Assembly (NCBI GenBank): GCA_903831585.1
Contig: CAIKYE010000155.1
Location: 1 to 10,077 of the forward strand
Direction: 5' to 3'
From: an uncultured Micrococcales bacterium
GTDB taxonomy: Bacteria; Actinomycetota; Actinomycetes; Actinomycetales; Microbacteriaceae
Length of the DNA: 10,077 nt
The notes under the pieces are model-generated. The model ran no database searches. It was not told the DNA's origin and saw only the letters and a list, made by a program, of their open reading frames with translations. Shown here piece by piece: positions 5,617-10,077 of the stretch (position 1 is its first letter; every line of letters starts with the position of its first letter). Position numbers and translations under genes: made by a program.

Positions 5617-6906
5617 ATGAATCCAGGCTGGCGCACCGCAGCTGCTATCACAGCGGCAATTTTTCTGTTTGGTGTCGTAACGCCCTCTGTGCAGGCGGCA
5701 ACCGTTAAAGCCGGAGCCTCATGCACAACAGTTGGCAAGGCGACCAAAGTCGGAACTAAAACTTATGTCTGCACCAAAGTGGGCAAGACCAAGGTTTGGA
5801 AACTCAAGGCGACTCCTGTTGCTAAACCAACGCCAACCCCCGCCAGTTTCTCGAAGTGCATGTTGCCAGTGGCTGACGGCAGGGGAGATGTAGCTCTCGG
5901 TCTACCTCGAATTGCGGCTAGAGGTAAGGCCGTTGGCGATGTTCGCGCGACGGTAATTTTTGTTGACTTTCCTGACATGACAACAAGGCCCACACCAGAG
6001 GCAGCGCTCGGCTTGGTCAGCCCTAGAGCTTCAGAGATTTTCAAAGAGATTTCGTACGGACGATTGAATTACATGATTGAGCCAAATCTGAATTGGTTCA
6101 TGATGAGTAAACCGTCGACAGCATATTCATATTCGACATTTCGATCACACCACGATTTCGTCAAAGAAGTAATTGCGCTTGCAGACCCCACAACAGACTT
6201 TTCGAAAACTGACAGTCTGATTGTGATCACTAACCCACTTCAACGCGCACTCTCATTTGGACCAGCGATGACATTTCCGGCATCCGAGGGATTTATTGCC
6301 GATGGCAGGCTCATCAATAACGGAACGACAAGCGGCAGCGACATCAGTTATTGGGGTGCTGCCTGGTTGAATCATGAGATCGGCCACTCATTTGGTCTCG
6401 TCGACTTGTATGCATACGGCGTAGCGCCCGACCAAACCTTCAAATTCACGGGTGAATTTAGTCTCATGGGCTTGAACGATGAACGCAGTCGGGCACCGGG
6501 ATTACTGGCTTGGGAGCGGTTCGTTATTGGATGGCTCGATCAGAGTCAGCTCGTCTGTGCTCCCAGCGGAGTGGGAACCTATAACCTCTCGCCGGTTGCA
6601 ACCGCTGGCGGCACCAAGGCTGTGGTTATTCCAACCGGCGCAACCACAGCCCTGATTGTTGAGTCGCGAAAGCCCATTGGCATAGACGGCAAGTTGTCTA
6701 AGTCAGGTTTGCTCGTCTACAGGGTCGACACTTCCATCCAGTCGGGTCGAGGTGTGGTTCAGGTTCTCTCGAACACTTCCTTGGCGGCCGATCCTCGCTA
6801 TTTGAAGGCACCTTTGGCGGTTGGCGAGAGCCTAACTGTCGGCGGCTACACCTTTACCAACAAGTCGACCAGCCCTGACGTCGATGTTCTAGTGGTCTCA
6901 CGCTAG
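5617..6906 (+). CDS. Secreted M6-like zinc metalloprotease
   Basis: A 429-residue exported protease. ATG 5617 gives a good signal peptide: R6, a hydrophobic run at 8-21, and cleavage likely after SVQA (A27). An in-frame TTG at 5590 or GTG at 5608 would only lengthen the front. Residues 28 to about 65 form a small Lys/Thr/Val-rich module with two Cys (GASC, then YVC) of a kind I recall at the front of other secreted actinobacterial proteins. A short PTPTP linker follows. The catalytic domain has HEIGHSFGLVD (253-263), the HExxHxxGxxD zinc site typical of M6 (immune inhibitor A-like) peptidases. ATVIFVDFPDM, near mature residue 80, is a common start of M6 domains. Extracellular protein digestion is the likely role; the substrate is unknown. 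TAGGGT (5604-5609) lies 7 bases before ATG 5617, so it may be leaderless. Confidence 0.88.
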   Translation: MNPGWRTAAAITAAIFLFGVVTPSVQAATVKAGASCTTVGKATKVGTKTYVCTKVGKTKVWKLKATPVAKPTPTPASFSKCMLPVADGRGDVALGLPRIAARGKAVGDVRATVIFVDFPDMTTRPTPEAALGLVSPRASEIFKEISYGRLNYMIEPNLNWFMMSKPSTAYSYSTFRSHHDFVKEVIALADPTTDFSKTDSLIVITNPLQRALSFGPAMTFPASEGFIADGRLINNGTTSGSDISYWGAAWLNHEIGHSFGLVDLYAYGVAPDQTFKFTGEFSLMGLNDERSRAPGLLAWERFVIGWLDQSQLVCAPSGVGTYNLSPVATAGGTKAVVIPTGATTALIVESRKPIGIDGKLSKSGLLVYRVDTSIQSGRGVVQVLSNTSLAADPRYLKAPLAVGESLTVGGYTFTNKSTSPDVDVLVVSR

Positions 6907-6907
6907 G

Positions 6908-6913
6908 TAAACT
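6908..6913 (+). promoter_or_regulatory. Candidate -10 box for SRP RNA
   Basis: TAAACT begins two bases after the protease stop codon and ends 7 bases before the predicted 5' end of the SRP RNA. The -35 region would lie inside the protease coding sequence and is not a clear match. The same TAAACTTG octamer occurs at 9507, before aspartokinase. Confidence 0.45.
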
Positions 6914-6920
6914 TGACCTT

Positions 6921-7010
6921 GGACTCCCCGTGCGGCGTCACCTCGGCTAACTCCCCCAGGGCAGAAATGCAGCAAGGGTAACTGGGCTCTGACGGGTGTG
7001 CGGGGAGTTC
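6921..7010 (+). ncRNA. ffs: Signal recognition particle RNA, small bacterial (4.5S) type
   Basis: The RNA scaffold of SRP, which binds Ffh and targets nascent membrane and secreted proteins to the translocon. The apical signature is present: CCCAGGGCAGAAATGCAGCA and AAGGGTAACTGGGCTCTGACGG, that is, the tetraloop and the symmetric and asymmetric internal loops bound by the Ffh M domain. ACTCCCCG (6923-6930) pairs with CGGGGAGT (7001-7008) to close the rod. No Alu domain is present, so this is the short form of about 90 bases; the exact ends are estimated. The place between a protease and dnaX matches the ffs-dnaX linkage common in actinobacteria. Confidence 0.95.
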
Positions 7011-7053
7011 TTCACATCGCAGTGGCGAATTATTCGCTGTCAGAAGAGAGGGT

Positions 7054-7059
7054 TAGGCT
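7054..7059 (+). promoter_or_regulatory. Candidate -10 box for leaderless dnaX transcript
   Basis: TAGGCT lies 6 bases before ATG 7066, the spacing seen when actinobacterial transcription starts on the A of the start codon. A purine-rich AGAGAGG (7046-7052) is 13 bases before the ATG, rather far for a ribosome-binding site. No good -35 box was seen. Confidence 0.4.
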
Positions 7060-7065
7060 CGATAA

Positions 7066-8880
7066 ATGGTCACCGCTCTATACCGCCGCTATCGCCCAGA
7101 GACCTTTGCCGAACTCATCGGCCAGGCCCAGGTGACTACACCTCTAATGACGGCACTTCGCAACGATCGTGTGAACCACGCTTACTTGTTTTCAGGCCCA
7201 AGAGGTTGCGGAAAGACCACCTCGGCACGCATTCTTGCTCGCTGCTTGAACTGCGCCGAGGGTCCAACCGATACTCCATGCGGCAAGTGCCCGAGCTGCA
7301 TCGAACTTGCTCGCGATGGCAGCGGTTCGGTTGACGTTGTCGAGATAGATGCCGCCAGTCACAACGGTGTTGATGATGCTCGTGACCTTCGAGAGCGTGC
7401 CGCGTTTGCCCCGGCTCGTGACCGATACAAAATTTTCATTTTGGATGAAGCTCATATGGTTACACCCCAAGGCTTCAATGCTTTACTCAAGATTGTCGAA
7501 GAGCCACCGGCCCACGTGAAGTTCATCTTTGCAACAACCGAGCCCGACAAAGTTATTTCGACTATTCGTTCGCGCACCCACCACTATCCGTTCAGGTTGG
7601 TGCCACCAGCGCAGATGCACGAATACCTAGAGTCGATGTGTAAAGAAGAAAAAGTAGACGTTGAAGCCGGCGTGCTTTCGCTCGTTGTTCGCGCAGGTGG
7701 CGGCTCAGTTCGTGACTCGCTTTCTCTGCTCGATCAGCTGATGGCTGGTAGTGACGACCGCAAGATAACTTATGACCGCGCGGTAACTCTGCTCGGTTAC
7801 ACCCACGCAACGCTGCTCGACTCGGTTATCGATGCCTTCTCGGCAAAAAACTCTGCTGCTGTTTTTGCAAGTGTCGACTCGGTTATTCAAACCGGTCAAG
7901 ATCCACGCCGTTTTGTTGAAGACCTGCTCGAGCGCCTGCGCGATCTAATCGTGGTTTTGGCGGTTGGCACCAACGCGGGTTCGGTAATGCGTGGCGTTCC
8001 AAACGACGAGATTGAAAAATTGACAACCCAGGCCTTTGCCTTTGGCATGGCATCTCTTACCCACGCCTCAGAAGTCGTGAGTGAGACCCTCAACTCAATG
8101 TCTGGCGCTACCAGCCCGAAACTGCAGCTCGAACTAATGTGTGCTCGAGTCTTGGTTCCGGCAGCAGCAGACAGCGAAACCGGCAGTCTTGCCCGACTCG
8201 ACCGGCTTGAACGCCGCATCGGAATGGCTGGAGCGCCAGCGACTGCCGCACCGGCCAGTCAGGCCCCGGCACCGGCCTCTAGCCCCGTTGCCTCGGCAAA
8301 ATCTGCGCCACCAACCAAAGCTGCGACACCAGAAACCAGTGCAACCGAAGCAGTTGCAGCCGTCGATATCGCTGCACTAACCACCCAAAACTTCAAGGAT
8401 GCCTGGGCAGAGATTCTCTCGGTCGTCAACAAAGCGTCAAAGTCTGCATGGATGGTGGCCTTCGCGCTTCAGGTAATCGAGTTTGAGGCAACCGGCAGTG
8501 TGCTAACCCTGCAGTTTTCAAATGCTCGCGATCTCGAGTCATTCAAGAGCGCTGGCAATGCAACCGATGTTCTGCGCAAGGCAATCTTTGAGGTTCTCGG
8601 AGCGACTGTGAAATTCAAGCCACAGTTTGCCGAGGCCGCAACCAAGCCGATTGAGATTGTTTCAATTGCAGCCGAAGTTTCACCAGAAGTTGACGACGAA
8701 GATGTTTCTCTTCTCGAAGAAGAAGCCGCAGCAGTTGAGATCAAGCCATCAGCTGTTGAAAAGCCAAAGAGCAAGTCGCGCAACTCGAAGCTAGTCGACG
8801 AAGAGGCTCGCTATGGTGAGTCACTGCTTCGTGAGATGCTCGGTGCCGAACCTGTAGAAGATAAGAAGAACGGTCGCTAA
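7066..8880 (+). CDS. dnaX: DNA polymerase III subunit gamma/tau
   Basis: The ATPase of the replicative clamp loader, which opens the beta clamp and ties polymerase cores together; 604 residues. AAA+ domain: Walker A GPRGCGKT (44-51), a zinc module with C63, C72, C75 and C78, Walker B/DEAH at 127-130 (FILDEAH), and TIRSRT near 167 as the arginine-finger SRx motif. Domains II and III run to about 385. An Ala/Pro-rich linker (about 386-432) leads to a C-terminal region around [16 protein letters not shown] and an acidic, then basic tail ending KKNGR. The stop overlaps the recR start by one base (TAATG), so the two are coupled. No programmed frameshift is evident at the position that makes gamma in E. 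coli. Confidence 0.97.
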   Translation: MVTALYRRYRPETFAELIGQAQVTTPLMTALRNDRVNHAYLFSGPRGCGKTTSARILARCLNCAEGPTDTPCGKCPSCIELARDGSGSVDVVEIDAASHNGVDDARDLRERAAFAPARDRYKIFILDEAHMVTPQGFNALLKIVEEPPAHVKFIFATTEPDKVISTIRSRTHHYPFRLVPPAQMHEYLESMCKEEKVDVEAGVLSLVVRAGGGSVRDSLSLLDQLMAGSDDRKITYDRAVTLLGYTHATLLDSVIDAFSAKNSAAVFASVDSVIQTGQDPRRFVEDLLERLRDLIVVLAVGTNAGSVMRGVPNDEIEKLTTQAFAFGMASLTHASEVVSETLNSMSGATSPKLQLELMCARVLVPAAADSETGSLARLDRLERRIGMAGAPATAAPASQAPAPASSPVASAKSAPPTKAATPETSATEAVAAVDIAALTTQNFKDAWAEILSVVNKASKSAWMVAFALQVIEFEATGSVLTLQFSNARDLESFKSAGNATDVLRKAIFEVLGATVKFKPQFAEAATKPIEIVSIAAEVSPEVDDEDVSLLEEEAAAVEIKPSAVEKPKSKSRNSKLVDEEARYGESLLREMLGAEPVEDKKNGR

Positions 8881-9473
8881 TGTACGAAGGTGTCGTTCAA
8901 GAGCTAATTGATGAACTAAGTCGCTTACCGGGTGTTGGTCCGAAGTCTGCGCAAAGAATCGCTTTCTTCCTTTTGCAAACCGAAGACGATCAAGCAATCA
9001 AGTTGGCAAACGTTTTGCGCGAAGTTAAAGAACGGGTTCGTTTCTGCGATGTCTGCGGAAACGTAACCGAAGAAGAGCGCTGCAACATTTGTCGTGACGC
9101 TCGACGAAACCAAACCATGATTTGCGTGGTTGAAGAGAGCAAAGACGTTCAGGCCATTGAGCGCACTCGCGAATACCGCGGGCTTTATCACGTGCTCGGC
9201 GGTGCAATCAGCCCGATTGAGGGTATCGGCCCAGATCAGCTTCGCATCAAAGAGTTACTCACCCGACTTTCAAATGCTCAGGTGGTCGAGGTCATCATCG
9301 CGACCGACCCAAACATGGAGGGCGAGGCCACGGCCACATATATCGCTCGCATGCTGAGCCCGCTCGGAATCAACGTGACTCGCCTCGCCTCTGGGCTTCC
9401 GGTTGGCGGAGACCTCGAGTATGCAGACGAGGTAACTCTTGGGCGTGCCTTCGCGGGACGCCGCCAAGCCTAA
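8880..9473 (+). CDS. recR: Recombination mediator RecR
   Basis: A 197-residue DNA-binding protein that works with RecO (and RecF) to load RecA at gaps during recombinational repair. Helix-hairpin-helix [11 protein letters not shown] (16-26); a four-Cys zinc finger C56, C59, C68, C71; a Toprim domain from about 79 (ICVVEE with E85-E86, then [11 protein letters not shown]); and the C-terminal [19 protein letters not shown] motif. The length is standard. It follows dnaX with a one-base overlap and is likely translated by coupling. No clear terminator follows; only a weak CCTAA/TTAGG dyad overlaps the stop codon. Confidence 0.97.
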   Translation: MYEGVVQELIDELSRLPGVGPKSAQRIAFFLLQTEDDQAIKLANVLREVKERVRFCDVCGNVTEEERCNICRDARRNQTMICVVEESKDVQAIERTREYRGLYHVLGGAISPIEGIGPDQLRIKELLTRLSNAQVVEVIIATDPNMEGEATATYIARMLSPLGINVTRLASGLPVGGDLEYADEVTLGRAFAGRRQA

Positions 9474-9506
9474 AGGTTTAGGTAGCCCCATCTGCGTGCA
9501 CTCAAC

Positions 9507-9512
9507 TAAACT
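9507..9512 (+). promoter_or_regulatory. Candidate -10 box for aspartokinase
   Basis: TAAACT, followed by TG as before the SRP RNA at 6908. A start near 9519 would leave a leader of about 55 bases before TTG 9575. No clear -35 box was found at standard spacing. Confidence 0.3.
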
Positions 9513-9574
9513 TGGGGTTTGAGGCAATGATCGCCGCAAAACCCTTGTTTGCCCCTAGTTTTCGGGAGTGTGCG

Positions 9575-10077
9575 TTGGCCCTAATCGTGCAGAAATTCGG
9601 TGGCTCGTCTGTTGGCGATGCCGCGAAAATCAAGCACGTCGCCAAGCGGGTAATCGAAACCCAGCGAGCAGGCAACCAGGTTGTCGTAGTCGTTTCGGCC
9701 ATGGGTGACACCACAGACGAACTCATCGATCTAGCCCAGTCGGTTTCAGTCAACCCCTACGCGGCAGCTCGCGAAATGGACATGTTGCTCACCTCTGGCG
9801 AGCGCATCTCTATGGCGCTACTAGCCATCGCAATCAACGATCAGGGTTCGCAATCACGCTCGTTCACCGGATCACAGGCCGGAATCATGACCAGCGCAAA
9901 ACACGGCGATGCGCGAATCAGCGAGGTCACTCCGGTGCGCATCCAAGAGGCACTCGACGCCGGTGACATCGCAATCGTCGCGGGCTTTCAGGGTTTCAAC
10001 AAAGACTCCAAAGACATCACAACGCTAGGTCGTGGCGGTTCGGACACCACAGCGGTTGCACTCGCGGCAGCGCTCGA
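9575..10077 (+). CDS. lysC: Aspartate kinase (3' partial)
   Basis: Phosphorylates aspartate with ATP, the first step to lysine (and diaminopimelate for the cell wall), threonine and methionine. The window holds 167 codons of the N-terminal amino-acid kinase domain: [13 protein letters not shown] at the front, [15 protein letters not shown], then [25 protein letters not shown] and [16 protein letters not shown] at the end, all family signatures. TTG 9575 is chosen because GGGAG (9564-9568) lies 6 bases before it and the resulting front, [10 protein letters not shown], is the usual one. ATG 9527 is in frame and would add 16 residues, but its GAGG is only 3 bases away and the extra residues do not look like family sequence. 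The regulatory ACT domains and the internal start for a short subunit would lie beyond the right edge. Confidence 0.95.
   Translation, partial: MALIVQKFGGSSVGDAAKIKHVAKRVIETQRAGNQVVVVVSAMGDTTDELIDLAQSVSVNPYAAAREMDMLLTSGERISMALLAIAINDQGSQSRSFTGSQAGIMTSAKHGDARISEVTPVRIQEALDAGDIAIVAGFQGFNKDSKDITTLGRGGSDTTAVALAAAL

Noticed and set aside
7025..7037. GCGAA-TTA-TTCGC hairpin between ffs and dnaX as a terminator
   Set aside because: The stem is only five pairs and no T run follows. It may be incidental.
7843..7851. A AAA AAC heptamer in dnaX as a gamma-producing frameshift site
   Set aside because: It is in the right phase for a -1 shift, but it falls near residue 261, far before the place where gamma ends in known cases (about 430). 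I saw no stimulatory stem or upstream Shine-Dalgarno.
7896..8219. Minus-strand ORF of 107 codons inside dnaX
   Set aside because: Arg/Ser-rich antisense reading of conserved dnaX codons, without motifs or a ribosome-binding site.
9470..9516. Terminator between recR and aspartokinase
   Set aside because: Only a short CCTAA/TTAGG dyad and a distant CCCCA/TGGGG pair are seen, with long or tiny loops and no T run.

Overview
The window looks like chromosomal DNA from a mid-GC actinobacterium, most likely Microbacteriaceae and possibly a freshwater Luna-type lineage such as Rhodoluna or Aquiluna. This is inferred from the protein families, from the order tRNA-Ser / SRP RNA / dnaX / recR / aspartokinase, and from several start codons placed 6-7 bases behind a TANNNT box, as in leaderless actinobacterial transcripts. 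No database search was possible.

Left part (1-2861, + strand): the 3' nine-tenths of pntB (transhydrogenase beta subunit, cut by the window edge), a 306-base stretch that seems to hold a small two-helix membrane ORF broken by one base, and a Ste24-type M48 membrane protease ending at a strong 13-bp hairpin terminator.

Middle part (2898-5523): an accessory segment. A real tRNA-Ser(GGA) lies on the minus strand at its right end. The 3' end of that tRNA recurs as decayed direct copies at 2898-2920 (22/23 identical) and 4474-4499 (24/26 identical). The three copies bracket two cassettes: a minus-strand operon of a MarR regulator and an uncharacterised eight-helix membrane protein, and a plus-strand NmrA-like NAD(P)-binding reductase whose C-terminus is displaced by a frameshift in a T6 run. 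The layout suggests repeated integration at a tRNA-Ser attachment site, although no integrase is seen here. The marR promoter carries two near-identical 14-bp dyads, one over the -35 box and one over the -10 box, and its mRNA appears leaderless.

Right part (5617-10077, + strand): a secreted M6-like metalloprotease, the small SRP RNA (ffs), dnaX overlapping recR by one base, and the first half of aspartokinase from a TTG start. These are core functions: secretion, DNA replication, recombinational repair and aspartate-family amino acid synthesis.
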